A stretch of DNA of 64,000 nt from Janthinobacterium sp. ROICE36 (GCF_002869965.1 NZ_PEBS01000003.1:83187-147186); one strand, 5' to 3'; numbered from the stretch's first letter, positions 54,579 through 63,713 are shown. The notes: generated by a model not told the origin, from the sequence alone. Numbers and translations: made by a program.

Positions 54579-55793
54579 ATGTCCATCAAGTCCAGGCAGT
54601 TGTTGTGGTTTTTTGCATTTTTCCTCGTCTTTGAACTGAATATCTATCTGTCGAACGACATGATCATGCCGGCGATGCTGGGCATCGTCGACGAGTTCCA
54701 GGCGGAGAAAAAGTTTGTCCCGCTGTCCCTGAGCCTGTATCTGCTGGGCGGCAGCTCGCTGCAGATTTTCCTGGGCCCGTTGGCCGACTGTATCGGCAAG
54801 CGCAAGCTCGTGCTGACTGGCAATACCTTGTTCCTGCTGGCCACGCTGGCGGTGCCGTTTGCCGCCTCGATCGAGCAATTTCTCGCCCTGCGCTTCATCC
54901 AGGGCATGGGTTGCTGCTTCATCTTCGTCGGCTATGCCATGATCCATGAACTGTTCGACGACATGGCGGCCGTCAAGCTCAGCAGTATTCTGTCGAGCAC
55001 CACCATCCTCGCACCACTGGCCGGTCCCATCCTCGGCAGCGCCATCATCAGCCGGCTGGACTGGCGCTACGTCTTTTTCCTTTCCGGCTTGCTGGCGCTG
55101 CTGTCCTTGCTGGGCCTGTTCAAGACCATGCCGCGCGCGGCGCCGATACAGCCGCGCCTGGATGGCCACGCCATCGTGCGCAGCTATATCGCCATTTTCA
55201 GCAACGGACGCTTCATGTTCGGCATGTTCACGGCAGGGCTTGCCACCGTGCCTCTGACGGCCTGGATCGGCTTTTCGCCCATCTTCGTGCTGCAGGAGAT
55301 GGGCGCCTCCTATGCCACCTATATCGCGCTGCAATGCGTGATTTTGTCCGGTTTTGTGTTCAGCAGCATCGCCATTCAGCGCCTGCGGCAGGATTTCCCG
55401 CTCGTGCATCTGCTGCGCCTGGGCGGGCTGATCGCGGTCGCCGGCATGCTGGGCGCCGGCGCGGGCCGGCATCACGTCGATGTGTTTGCGGCGTGCATGT
55501 TTGTCTATTCCATCGGCTTCGGCCTGTTCAACGGCGCCCTGATCCGTAGCGCGATTACGGCCAGCAAGGAATCGATGACACTGACGACGGCTGCCATGAG
55601 CTTGCTGTACTGCATTTATTTATCCGCCTGGCTGCAGCTGTACAACGTGCTGTGCCAGCGCTTCGGCTATGCGCTGGAGACGTATGCGCTGCTCAATATC
55701 CCCGTCATCGTGGTCATCGCCGCCTGTTTGCTGCTGTTGACGCTGGGCATGGCGGGGCGCCGGAAAAGCCAGGTGCGGCTGGCCCGGCACTGA
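54579..55793 (+). CDS. MdfA-like MFS multidrug exporter
   Basis: Twelve-helix major facilitator of the drug:H+ antiporter-1 family (404 residues). The first helix region FELNIYLSNDMIMPAMLGIV parallels E. coli MdfA, including its membrane Glu and the Asp of NDMI. Motif A is present as GPLADCIGKRKLVLTGN, and motif C-like APLAGPILGS follows in helix 5. ATG 54579 is chosen because the upstream frame is not protein-like and MdfA starts here. It precedes the glycosyltransferase-GNAT gene by 83 bases on the same strand. Confidence 0.88.
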   Translation: MSIKSRQLLWFFAFFLVFELNIYLSNDMIMPAMLGIVDEFQAEKKFVPLSLSLYLLGGSSLQIFLGPLADCIGKRKLVLTGNTLFLLATLAVPFAASIEQFLALRFIQGMGCCFIFVGYAMIHELFDDMAAVKLSSILSSTTILAPLAGPILGSAIISRLDWRYVFFLSGLLALLSLLGLFKTMPRAAPIQPRLDGHAIVRSYIAIFSNGRFMFGMFTAGLATVPLTAWIGFSPIFVLQEMGASYATYIALQCVILSGFVFSSIAIQRLRQDFPLVHLLRLGGLIAVAGMLGAGAGRHHVDVFAACMFVYSIGFGLFNGALIRSAITASKESMTLTTAAMSLLYCIYLSAWLQLYNVLCQRFGYALETYALLNIPVIVVIAACLLLLTLGMAGRRKSQVRLARH

Positions 55794-55876
55794 TGGCGCA
55801 GCGCTGCGCATGTTCCCGACCTCGTTTTACCTCCTGTGACGTTGATTGACACTCTTCTGCGGAAAATGGTGCGCCC

Positions 55877-57922
55877 ATGAAAATAGATGACCTGGCCTCG
55901 AAACACGATCAAGCAAAGATTTTCAACCTGGAGTACGAGTTTCGCATCCACCGGCTGAAACTCGATTACATCACCCTGGCCGATATCGGGCCGGCCGGCA
56001 GCGACCTGGAAAAACTGGCCGGGCAGCACCAGGCGGGCATCGCCGCCCTGCGCAGCTTCGTCGCCGCCAATTTTACGCATTTCAATGCCGCAAGCTGTTC
56101 CTCGCTGAGCTGCATCCCCACGCGGGCGCTGGGCGATGACGAGCGCTACCTGCACCGCATCTGGATGGGCGGACCGTTGCCGGCCATCGCTGTTGAAGCG
56201 ATCCAGCAGTGGGGCGCGGCGCTGGAAGAGGTGCGGCGCAACGGCGGCGCGCCGTATGTCGCCATCCTGTGGGCCTGGGATGCGGAGCAATTGCGCAATG
56301 ACGCGCGTTTCAGCCCCACGGGCGGCGCCGGGCGCTATACGATAGGCCGCTATGCCATCGGCGGCACGACCCTGCATATCAATTCGCTGCGCGCGCTGGC
56401 GCTGGACTTTGCGCCGGCCCGCTTCGACCTGCTCGATACCCTGCATACGCAGCGCTATTTCGCCACCTTGTCCGATTATTTCCGCATCCTCATCATGTGC
56501 GAATATGGCGGCATGTATATGGATGTCGATACGATCCCGCATAATCCGGCGACGATTTTCCTGATGAAGCCGGAAGTGCCCGACTATTTCCAGCGCAGCG
56601 ATGGTGACGGCGAAGAGCGCCGGCATGTCAGCTGGATGAATCTGTTTCTCGATGAAACGGGCATGCTGATCGCCAAGAAGAACGATGCCGCGCTGCGTGT
56701 GATCCAGCGCAATGTGAACCTCGCCTATGCAGGCATCGAGAGGGAAATTCCCCGTTCCTGCCCGCAATTCGAGGCGCAGCTGTTTGGCCAGTTCTATGCC
56801 GAATGGAAGAAAAACCTGGGCGTGAGCCTGCTCAGCCATGCCGAGTTTTACCAGCGCTATTGCGTGCTGTATGACGGTGCGCGCGAAGCGGTGGCGGGCG
56901 GCATCCGAGGCATGCGGCTGCTGGACGATATCATGACCGACATGCACATCCCCTTGAGCGACGAAGAGCGGCGCGCGTATGCGTGCTGCGTCGCGCGGCT
57001 AGCCGAGATCGACTGGCAACTCGACGATCCTTTGCGCCTGGTCAATATCGTCGATGTGTTCGATATCGAGGAAGTGCCGCGCATGGCGTATGCGGCCCAG
57101 TTGCGCGCGGAAATCGATCATTTTCACTATTACTCGGTGCTATCGGATGACCCGCAGCTGGACCGCGTGAATGCCGTCTTTTGCCGCTACCTGCTGGCCC
57201 ATCGCTCGCAGCATATTGCGGCCGGCAATTTCTGGCGTCCCACCGTGGGTCGCCATGGCAGCCGCATGCCGGCCGTCGGCGAGGCCGCCCCGTCCGGCGA
57301 CGAGGTGCAGGCGGGCTTGCTGTCGCATGCGCCGCTCAAGCTGGTGGCGGGCGAACTGCTGGGCGACGAGACGAAGAACCGCATGGCGAAGCTGCTGTTT
57401 GCCACCAGTTACCTGGAATACTGTTCATTCGGTAACAAGTTGAATGTGCAGTTCGTCGCATTGCAACGGCGGCAGAATATCGACCCTTACCTGGCGCACA
57501 TCCACGGCTTGCATGACGAGGACGGGCGTTTCATCGGCTTCTTCACGGCCGCGACGATGGCCGAGTTCCAGGCCTGCGGCGCCGTCTCGTATTACCGCGA
57601 TGACATGAAGGCGCTCGACGATGCGTATGACGCCTTCGTGCTCGCGCATGCGCGCGCCGACGACTGTTTCGTCAGCAGTCTGGCCATCGACGAGAAATAC
57701 CGTGGGCAGGGCCGGTTCCGGCAGATGTTCCATGAAATCTGCGACCTGGCCAGCCGCAAGGGCTGTGCGCGCATCACCCTGACGGTGTGGGAAAAGAGCG
57801 AAGCGCTGCAAGTGTATCTGCACAAGGGTTTTCGCAGCGTGGGCACGTTTGACTATGCCTACAGCCTGTTCTATGACCGCCTGCACTTCCTCGTGTATGA
57901 GCTAACTGAGGAAGGTAACTGA
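55877..57922 (+). CDS. Glycosyltransferase (DXD) fused to a GNAT acetyltransferase
   Basis: A 681-residue two-domain protein. Residues about 90-400 look like a GT-A sugar transferase of the DXD/TcdA-like group: HRIWMGGPLP from residue 93, then DYFRILIMCEYGGMYMDVDT with the metal-binding Asp216-Val-Asp218. Residues about 520-675 look like a GNAT N-acetyltransferase: SSLAIDEKYRGQGRFRQMF holds the acetyl-CoA loop, and EALQVYLHKGFRSVG the C-terminal motif. No signal peptide or membrane segment. The acceptor is unknown. It lies downstream of an MdfA-like exporter, possibly in one operon, which would fit modification and export of a small molecule, or an effector-like role. Confidence 0.8.
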   Translation: MKIDDLASKHDQAKIFNLEYEFRIHRLKLDYITLADIGPAGSDLEKLAGQHQAGIAALRSFVAANFTHFNAASCSSLSCIPTRALGDDERYLHRIWMGGPLPAIAVEAIQQWGAALEEVRRNGGAPYVAILWAWDAEQLRNDARFSPTGGAGRYTIGRYAIGGTTLHINSLRALALDFAPARFDLLDTLHTQRYFATLSDYFRILIMCEYGGMYMDVDTIPHNPATIFLMKPEVPDYFQRSDGDGEERRHVSWMNLFLDETGMLIAKKNDAALRVIQRNVNLAYAGIEREIPRSCPQFEAQLFGQFYAEWKKNLGVSLLSHAEFYQRYCVLYDGAREAVAGGIRGMRLLDDIMTDMHIPLSDEERRAYACCVARLAEIDWQLDDPLRLVNIVDVFDIEEVPRMAYAAQLRAEIDHFHYYSVLSDDPQLDRVNAVFCRYLLAHRSQHIAAGNFWRPTVGRHGSRMPAVGEAAPSGDEVQAGLLSHAPLKLVAGELLGDETKNRMAKLLFATSYLEYCSFGNKLNVQFVALQRRQNIDPYLAHIHGLHDEDGRFIGFFTAATMAEFQACGAVSYYRDDMKALDDAYDAFVLAHARADDCFVSSLAIDEKYRGQGRFRQMFHEICDLASRKGCARITLTVWEKSEALQVYLHKGFRSVGTFDYAYSLFYDRLHFLVYELTEEGN

Positions 57923-57970
57923 GGGGGAATTGAAAGGGGGAACTGGGGGGAGCAGGGGCTGCCGGCAGCC
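57923..57970 (+). other. G-quadruplex-type G-run array and hairpin after the GT-GNAT gene
   Basis: Four G runs (57923-57927, 57936-57940, 57945-57950, 57955-57958) separated by 8, 4 and 4 bases begin directly after the TGA of the GT-GNAT gene. The perfect palindrome GGCTGCCGGCAGCC (57957-57970) overlaps the last run. No T tract follows. It lies between convergent genes and could act in 3'-end formation or stability. Confidence 0.55.
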
Positions 57971-57984
57971 GCCCCCGTTAATGC

Positions 57985-59250
57985 TTACAGGGCCAGGAAG
58001 GCCAGGGCCGCCACGGCCGTCGGCAGCAGGGCACCTACCAGCAGGCCGACGGCGCCGATCGATTCATCCTTGAAGCCACGGCGCAGCAGGGATACGCCGG
58101 CCGGATTCGGCGCGTTGGCGATGACGGTCAGGCCGCCACCGGCCACGGCGCCGGCCACCAGCATGTATTTCGCTTCTTCCGTCATGCCGACGATCAGCGA
58201 GCCGAGGTAGGTCAGTGCCGCATTGTCGGTGATTGCCGTCAAGCCCAGGGCGCCGAAGAACAGGGCCAGGGGTTCCAGGCTGGAAACGATGGGCTGCAAC
58301 CACCATTGTTGCATGCCGCCCAGCACCACCAGGCCGCCGAGGAAGAAGCCGACCAGCAAGCCTTCTTTCAGGATCAGCGGGCTTTGATAGCGCTCATACG
58401 CCTGCACGAAGCCGAGGAAGAACAGGAACAGGCCGAAGAACAGCACGGGATGGTGCGCCAGGGCCACCACGCCGGCCAGCACGGCCAGGTGCACCAGGCT
58501 GATGGCCAGCGGCACTTTCGGCGCTTCCACATCACCGGCTTTCGGCTTGATATCGGACGTGTTGCTGTGCAGATATTTGCGCAGCAATATGCTCACACCC
58601 GTGGCGTTGACCAGCACGGCGATGGTCGCTTTCCAGCCGAAATGGCTGGCCATGAAGGCGCTGTCCCAGTTCCACGTGGTGGCCACCATCAGCACGGGCG
58701 GCGCCGCGTACGAGGTCAGGGTGCCGCCGATGGAGACGTTGACGAAAAGCACGCCCAGCGCGCCATATTTCAGCCATTCGGGGATGCCCGGGCGAAAGAT
58801 TTGCGGTGCCAGCATCAGCGCGGCCAGGGTCATGGCGGCCGGTTCCGTGATCATCGAGCCCGTCAAGGGCACGAGCGCCAGACCCAGCCAGACGAGGGCC
58901 AGTTCCGTGCGCAGCGGCATCACGCGCGCCACGCCCTTGAGCAGGCGCTGCACGGCGTCGAGCACGGGGCGCGAAGCGGCCACCACCATGACGACAAAGA
59001 CGAACAGCGGTTCCGTGTACTGGCGCGACTCGGCGTACTCGATGGCCGCCTCGCCGCCCGACACAAAGGCCATGATGATGATCAAAATGAAGGCCCAGAA
59101 GCCGAACACGACTTCCACTTCGCCCAGCAGGTGCAGCAGGCCCCCATGGCGGGGATGGCGCTGCGCCAGGGTTTCAAATGACTTGGCGGCGAAGGTGTGG
59201 ATGAGCGCAAGGCCGAAGACGATAGCGCTGATGATTTGGATGGTGGTCAA
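57985..59250 (-). CDS. Putative Na+/H+ antiporter
   Basis: Polytopic membrane protein (421 residues, about eleven hydrophobic helices) of the putative Na+/H+ antiporter family related to the ion-transporter superfamily. Family-like stretches are GSMITEPAAMTLAALML, NVSIGGTLTSYAAPPVLM and ALGLTAITDNAALTYLGSLI, with conserved Glu, Thr/Ser and Asp-Asn residues in membrane segments. The start is taken as TTG 59250 (TTIQIISAIVFG), 5 bases after AAGGAAA; an upstream ATG frame reads implausible sequence. Confidence 0.85.
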   Translation of the reverse strand: MTTIQIISAIVFGLALIHTFAAKSFETLAQRHPRHGGLLHLLGEVEVVFGFWAFILIIIMAFVSGGEAAIEYAESRQYTEPLFVFVVMVVAASRPVLDAVQRLLKGVARVMPLRTELALVWLGLALVPLTGSMITEPAAMTLAALMLAPQIFRPGIPEWLKYGALGVLFVNVSIGGTLTSYAAPPVLMVATTWNWDSAFMASHFGWKATIAVLVNATGVSILLRKYLHSNTSDIKPKAGDVEAPKVPLAISLVHLAVLAGVVALAHHPVLFFGLFLFFLGFVQAYERYQSPLILKEGLLVGFFLGGLVVLGGMQQWWLQPIVSSLEPLALFFGALGLTAITDNAALTYLGSLIVGMTEEAKYMLVAGAVAGGGLTVIANAPNPAGVSLLRRGFKDESIGAVGLLVGALLPTAVAALAFLAL

Positions 59251-59419
59251 ATGCGTTTCCTTATGGACGGAGGGAGCCGACTGGTACTTTGCCAGGCGGT
59301 AAGGAGAGTGCTTATGGTACAGCAATCGATGCCAGAAACGGGGTTTTTCGGACGTAGCCGCGCGGCCCGGGCAGCGGCGCTGCGCAGATAAGCCTTGCCA
59401 AAAGGGAGGCTGGATAGTA

Positions 59420-59435
59420 CTGTATCTGCATACAG
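59420..59435 (+). promoter_or_regulatory. LexA (SOS) box of imuA-imuB
   Basis: CTGTATCTGCATACAG, a full match to the CTGT-N8-ACAG LexA box, 27 bases upstream of the imuA start codon. It predicts DNA-damage induction of the pair. Confidence 0.85.
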
Positions 59436-59462
59436 TATTCATCTTCATCTTCATATTCATTT

Positions 59463-60173
59463 ATGCAACATTCTCAATTGATGGCCGCGCCGGAAGCCTT
59501 GCACCCGTCTTTATGGCGCGCATCGCAGCTGGGCGAGGGCGCCGCACGCTGCCTGGACACGGGCTTTGCCGCCCTGTCCGCGCAACTGCCCGGCGGCGGC
59601 TGGCCCAGCGGCAGCCTCATCGATCTGCTGGTGCAGCAGCCGGGCAGCGGCGAATTGCGTTTGCTGGCGCCCGCGCTGGCGCAGCTGCCGGGCTTGCCCA
59701 TCGTGCTGCTGCAGCCGCCCCATCCGCCCCAGGCGCTGGCCCTGGCGGCGCAGGGTCTGGCGCCGTCGCAACTGCTGTGGCTTAAAAGCGCCGGCAGCAA
59801 GGATGCCTTGTGGGCGGCGGAAAACATCTTGCGCAGCGGCAGTTGCGGCGCCTTGCTGTTCTGGCAGTCGCACGTGCGCGGCGACAGCCTGCGCCGCTTG
59901 CACCTGGCCGCGCAAAGCGGCAATACCCTGTTCTGCATGCTGCGCCCGCTGCACGGCGCGCAGGATGCGTCGCCGGCGCCGCTGCGCCTGTCCATACGTC
60001 CGGCCGCCGGCGGCATCGAGATCAGCTTTATCAAGCGCCGGGGACCGCAGCGCGACGCGCCCCTGTTCCTGCCCCTGCAACCTCCTTCTTTACTGCTACG
60101 CCATGCGACTCTGGATCGGCCTGTGCCTGCCCCGGCTCCCGCTCGAAGTGTTTTGCCCGCGCTGGTCGGCTGA
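59463..60173 (+). CDS. imuA: Translesion synthesis-associated protein ImuA
   Basis: RecA/SulA-like protein (236 residues) of the ImuA-ImuB mutasome. Conserved core: LPGGGWPSGSLIDLLVQQPG, then ELRLLAPALAQLP, WAAENILRSGSCGALLFW and LRRLHLAAQSGNTLFCMLRP. A functional Walker A is not obvious. It starts right after a LexA box. imuB begins inside its last 71 bases in another frame. Confidence 0.9.
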   Translation: MQHSQLMAAPEALHPSLWRASQLGEGAARCLDTGFAALSAQLPGGGWPSGSLIDLLVQQPGSGELRLLAPALAQLPGLPIVLLQPPHPPQALALAAQGLAPSQLLWLKSAGSKDALWAAENILRSGSCGALLFWQSHVRGDSLRRLHLAAQSGNTLFCMLRPLHGAQDASPAPLRLSIRPAAGGIEISFIKRRGPQRDAPLFLPLQPPSLLLRHATLDRPVPAPAPARSVLPALVG

Positions 60174-61590
60174 CCACCTGGGCGTGGTGCTGGAGCAGGA
60201 GCAAGTGATGGCCCTGTCGCCGCTGGCGCGGGCGGCCGGCATCAAGCCGGGCATGCGTCGCGCGGGCGCGCTGATGCTGGCGCCGCAGGCGCGCCTGCAT
60301 GAACGCTCTTTGGCACTGGAAGCGCAAGCCCTGCAAGCGGTGGCGCTGGCGCTGCTGCAATACTCGCCGCTGGTGGCGCAGGGCGAGGAAGCGACCCTGC
60401 TGGTCGACGCGGGCGCCAGCCTGCGCCTGTTCGGCGGCGTGCGCGCCCTGTGCCGGCAGATCGCGGCCAGTTTGCGCGCGCTAGGCTACACGGCCCAGCT
60501 GTCGTGCGCGCCCACTGCGCGCGGCGCCTGGTTGCTGGCGCGCGCCGGCACGCGCCGGGGCCGCGTGCTGGGCATGGCCAGTCTCGTGCGCCGCCTCGAC
60601 CGCCTGCCGTGCGCCTTGCTGCCGCCCGCGCGCGCCTACTTGGACTGGTTCGAGGGCATCGGTTGCCGCACCCTGGGGCAGCTGCGCCAGTTGCCGCGGC
60701 CCGGCCTGCAGCGCCGTTGCGGCGGGGCCTTGCTGGACATGTTAGACGCGGCGCATGGCCACAGCACGGAACTGTACCTGTGGCTCGAAGCGCCGCCCAC
60801 GTTCCGCGCCAGCCTGGAATTGTTCGACCGCGTGGAGCACGCGGACGCCTTGCTGTTCGGCGCGCGCCGCTTGCTGCAGCAAATGACGGGCTGGCTGTGC
60901 GCGCGGCAATTTGCCGTCGAGCGCATACAACTGCTGCTGGCGCACGAGCGGGGCAGGGTGGCGCGCCCGCCCACCGTCATCGACCTGGCGTTGGGCGAGG
61001 CTGTCTGGCGCGACGAGCATTTATTGCGTTTGCTCAAGGAGCGCCTGGCGCAGCTGGCGCTGGACGCACCGGTGATCGGCCTGACCCTGGAAGCGCTGCA
61101 GGTGCAAGCCATGGCGCCGCCGAGCGAGAGCCTGTTTCCCGAACCGGGCGGCACGCCGCAGGAGCGCCAGCGCCTGATGGAATTGCTGGTGGCGCGCCTG
61201 GGCGCCGAAAATGTCTTGCAGGCCGTGCCGTGCGCCGATTACCGCCCCGAAGCGGCCAACCAGTGGCTGCCGCTGCCGGCCAAGCCCATGTCAAGAAGCG
61301 CGCCACCCGACTTGCCGCCCGGTTTGCACGGCATGCCCCGCCCTGGCTGGCTGCTGGCGCAGCCCATCGCCCTGCTGATGCGCGAGCATCGGCCCTTCTA
61401 TGGCTCGCCCCTGAAGATGGTGTCTGTCGCCGAGCGCATCGAGGCGGGCTGGTGGGGCCAGTCGCAGGCGCGCGATTATTTTATTGCGGAAGGACGCGAC
61501 CACGCCCATTACTGGGTCTACCGCGAACGCATCGCCGGCAGCGGAGAGGATGCCGCGCCGCGCTGGTTCCTGCATGGTTTGTTTGGCTGA
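60103..61590 (+). CDS. imuB: Y-family polymerase-like protein ImuB
   Basis: ImuB is a Y-family polymerase relative that lacks catalysis and acts as a hub for DnaE2 and the beta clamp. Of 495 residues, MRLWIGLCLPRLPLEVF opens the N-terminal domain; LARAAGIKPGMRRAGALMLA and DWFEGIGCRTLGQLRQLPRP are typical. The metal-binding acidic residues of active Y polymerases are not evident. It overlaps imuA by 71 bases. dnaE2 (imuC), often next, is replaced here by a GST gene. Confidence 0.9.
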   Translation: MRLWIGLCLPRLPLEVFCPRWSADHLGVVLEQEQVMALSPLARAAGIKPGMRRAGALMLAPQARLHERSLALEAQALQAVALALLQYSPLVAQGEEATLLVDAGASLRLFGGVRALCRQIAASLRALGYTAQLSCAPTARGAWLLARAGTRRGRVLGMASLVRRLDRLPCALLPPARAYLDWFEGIGCRTLGQLRQLPRPGLQRRCGGALLDMLDAAHGHSTELYLWLEAPPTFRASLELFDRVEHADALLFGARRLLQQMTGWLCARQFAVERIQLLLAHERGRVARPPTVIDLALGEAVWRDEHLLRLLKERLAQLALDAPVIGLTLEALQVQAMAPPSESLFPEPGGTPQERQRLMELLVARLGAENVLQAVPCADYRPEAANQWLPLPAKPMSRSAPPDLPPGLHGMPRPGWLLAQPIALLMREHRPFYGSPLKMVSVAERIEAGWWGQSQARDYFIAEGRDHAHYWVYRERIAGSGEDAAPRWFLHGLFG

Positions 61591-61689
61591 GTGGCGACCA
61601 GAGCGTTTTAAGCGGCGCGCAACGCACATCGCCATGCTTGGCTATACTTGCTTTCTTGCACCGCGTCCTACACTTCAATAAGGATTCCC

Positions 61690-62394
61690 ATGTCCCAACT
61701 CTCCGACTTCCCCATCACCCGCAAATGGCCTGCCCGTCATCCTAAACGCCTGCAGCTGTACTCGCTGCCCACGCCGAACGGCATCAAGGTTTCCATTCTG
61801 CTGGAAGAGCTGGGCCTGGCGTACGAGCCGCACCTGGTCAGCTTCGAGCAGAACGACCAGCTGTCGCCCGCTTTCCTGTCGCTCAATCCCAACAACAAGA
61901 TTCCCGCCATCCTCGACCCGAACGGTCCCGACGGCAAGCCGCTGGCCCTGTTCGAGTCGGGCGCCATCCTGCTGTACCTGGCCGAGAAAACGGGCAAGTT
62001 CCTGCCGCAGGACGCGGGCCTGCGCTATGAAACGATACAGTGGCTGATGTTACAGATGGGCGGTATCGGCCCCATGTTTGGCCAGGTGGGCTTCTTTCAT
62101 AAATTCGCCGGCAAGGACTACGAAGACAAGCGTCCGCTGGAACGCTATCTCGGCGAAGCCAAGCGCTTGCTGGGCGTGCTGGAGCAGCGCCTGCAGGGCC
62201 GCGACTGGATCATGGGCGGGCATTACACGATTGCCGACATCGCCATCTTCCCGTGGGTGCGCTGCCTGGTGGGGTTTTATGGCGCTGGCGAGCTGGTCGG
62301 CTTCGACCATTTCCCGAATGTGCAGCGCGCGCTGGACGCGTTTCTGGCCCGCCCTGCCGTCATGAAAGGCATCGACATACCGAAGCGTGCTTAA
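61690..62394 (+). CDS. Glutathione S-transferase (YfcG/YghU-like)
   Basis: Cytosolic GST-fold protein (234 residues). The thioredoxin-like N-domain has YSLPTPNGIKVSILLEELGL, NPNNKIPAILDP and ESGAILLYLAEKTGKFLP. The helical C-domain has MLQMGGIGPMFGQVGFFHKF. The TPNG segment near the active site is typical of the YfcG/YghU group, which act as disulfide-bond reductases or glutathionyl-enzymes. ATG 61690 chosen by family start. Confidence 0.9.
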   Translation: MSQLSDFPITRKWPARHPKRLQLYSLPTPNGIKVSILLEELGLAYEPHLVSFEQNDQLSPAFLSLNPNNKIPAILDPNGPDGKPLALFESGAILLYLAEKTGKFLPQDAGLRYETIQWLMLQMGGIGPMFGQVGFFHKFAGKDYEDKRPLERYLGEAKRLLGVLEQRLQGRDWIMGGHYTIADIAIFPWVRCLVGFYGAGELVGFDHFPNVQRALDAFLARPAVMKGIDIPKRA

Positions 62395-62464
62395 AACAGC
62401 TGACGGCCGGGCGGCGCTACAATGCGTCATCGGCCGCGCTGCGCGGCAGCTTTGATCTGAAACA

Positions 62465-63223
62465 ATGAAATCGACACGGCAAGATTTTCCCGGCGCGCAC
62501 GGCCATGTGCTGGCGGCGCGCCTCGATGCGCCCGACGGCGCCATCCGTGCCTACGCGCTGTTCGCCCACTGTTTTACCTGCGGCAAGGACGTGCTGGCCG
62601 CGCGGCGCATCGCGCAAGGCTTGACGCAGCATGGCATCGCCGTGCTGCGTTTCGACTTTACGGGACTGGGTGCCAGCGAGGGCGAGTTTTCCGCCACCAA
62701 TTTCTCGTCGAATGTCGACGATTTGCTTGCCGCCGCCGATTTCCTGCGGGCCGGACACGCTGCGCCGCAATTGTTGATCGGCCACAGCCTGGGCGGCGCC
62801 GCCGTGCTGGCCGCTGCCGCGCAAGTGCCGGAAGCAACGGCCGTGGTAACCTTGGCCGCCCCCAGCACACCCGCGTATGTGACGCGCATGTTCAGCGAGC
62901 ACCTGGAGCAGATCGCCGCCGAAGGCGAGGCGCTGGTGCAGCTGGAGGGACGGCCATTTCGCATCCGCCAGCAATTCGTCGACGACGCAGGCAACCACAA
63001 CCTGAAGGAGCACATCGCCGGCCTGCGCCGCGCCCTGCTGGTGATGCACGCGCCAAACGACACGACGGTGAGCCTGTCGAACGCGATGGATATCTTTACG
63101 GCGGCCAAGCACTCGAAAAGTTTTGTTTCGCTCGACGACGCCGACCACTTATTGACGGGGCGCAATGATGCGGCTTATGTCGCCAACGTCATCGCCGCCT
63201 GGAGCGCGCGCTATCTGGCCTAA
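62465..63223 (+). CDS. Alpha/beta hydrolase
   Basis: A 252-residue serine hydrolase-like protein. Nucleophile elbow GHSLGG with Ser108; [13 protein letters not shown]; late His in [26 protein letters not shown] near the N-terminus. The sequence resembles the hydrolase half of the hydrolase-OsmC fusion proteins; here it stands alone. No signal peptide. Substrate unknown. It lies 70 bases after the GST gene. Confidence 0.88.
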   Translation: MKSTRQDFPGAHGHVLAARLDAPDGAIRAYALFAHCFTCGKDVLAARRIAQGLTQHGIAVLRFDFTGLGASEGEFSATNFSSNVDDLLAAADFLRAGHAAPQLLIGHSLGGAAVLAAAAQVPEATAVVTLAAPSTPAYVTRMFSEHLEQIAAEGEALVQLEGRPFRIRQQFVDDAGNHNLKEHIAGLRRALLVMHAPNDTTVSLSNAMDIFTAAKHSKSFVSLDDADHLLTGRNDAAYVANVIAAWSARYLA

Positions 63224-63235
63224 ATCGTTGCCCAT

Positions 63236-63269
63236 GAAAAACGCCGTACCGGCAAGATGCGGGTACGGC
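63236..63269 (-). terminator. Terminator of the minus-strand hypothetical gene
   Basis: GCCGTACC and GGTACGGC (63243-63250 with 63262-63269) pair to an 8-bp stem. On the minus strand it is followed by GTTTTTCATG. It may also stop the hydrolase transcript from the other side. Confidence 0.65.
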
Positions 63270-63289
63270 GCAGATGGGCAGAAAACGGA

Positions 63290-63640
63290 TCAGTCCTCGT
63301 GAAACTCTGCCGAAAGATCCTTCCAGCCCTTGCGCACGGCAAAGGCGGAAAATTCCTCGGGCGCTTCCAGGACGATCAGTTTCTTGTCTTGCAAGCCCAG
63401 GTCGCCATGGCCGAAGTCGGGGCCTACATAGCCGAGGCTGCGCAAGCGGGCCAGGATGTGGCCGACCAGGGTCTTGTCCTTGTAGGCGCCCGCTTCGAGC
63501 GGGGCGGCGAAATCGATGTAGACGTCGATGATGCCGTAGCCTTCGTCGAAGATGCGGATGGCCTTGATGTCGTGGGCACGGCCGGAGCCGTCGGTGGCCT
63601 TGAAGGGGCCGCTGAGCTGGATGTCGGTGTCATTGTTCAT
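63290..63640 (-). CDS. Hypothetical protein
   Basis: A 116-residue soluble, acidic protein of unknown family. ATG 63640 opens MNNDTDIQLSGPFKATDG; the rest alternates beta-like and helical segments (RIFDEGYGIIDVYIDFAAPL, LVGHILARLRSLGY). The codon use looks normal for the region and a terminator follows, so it is probably a real gene. Upstream in-frame codons would extend into the IS boundary region. Confidence 0.65.
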   Translation of the reverse strand: MNNDTDIQLSGPFKATDGSGRAHDIKAIRIFDEGYGIIDVYIDFAAPLEAGAYKDKTLVGHILARLRSLGYVGPDFGHGDLGLQDKKLIVLEAPEEFSAFAVRKGWKDLSAEFHED

Positions 63641-63713
63641 GCCGCCAGCATACACCAAAAGCCGGCCCCGCATAGACGACGCCATGCAAGCCCCAGGGCG
63701 ATTGCATGAAGCA

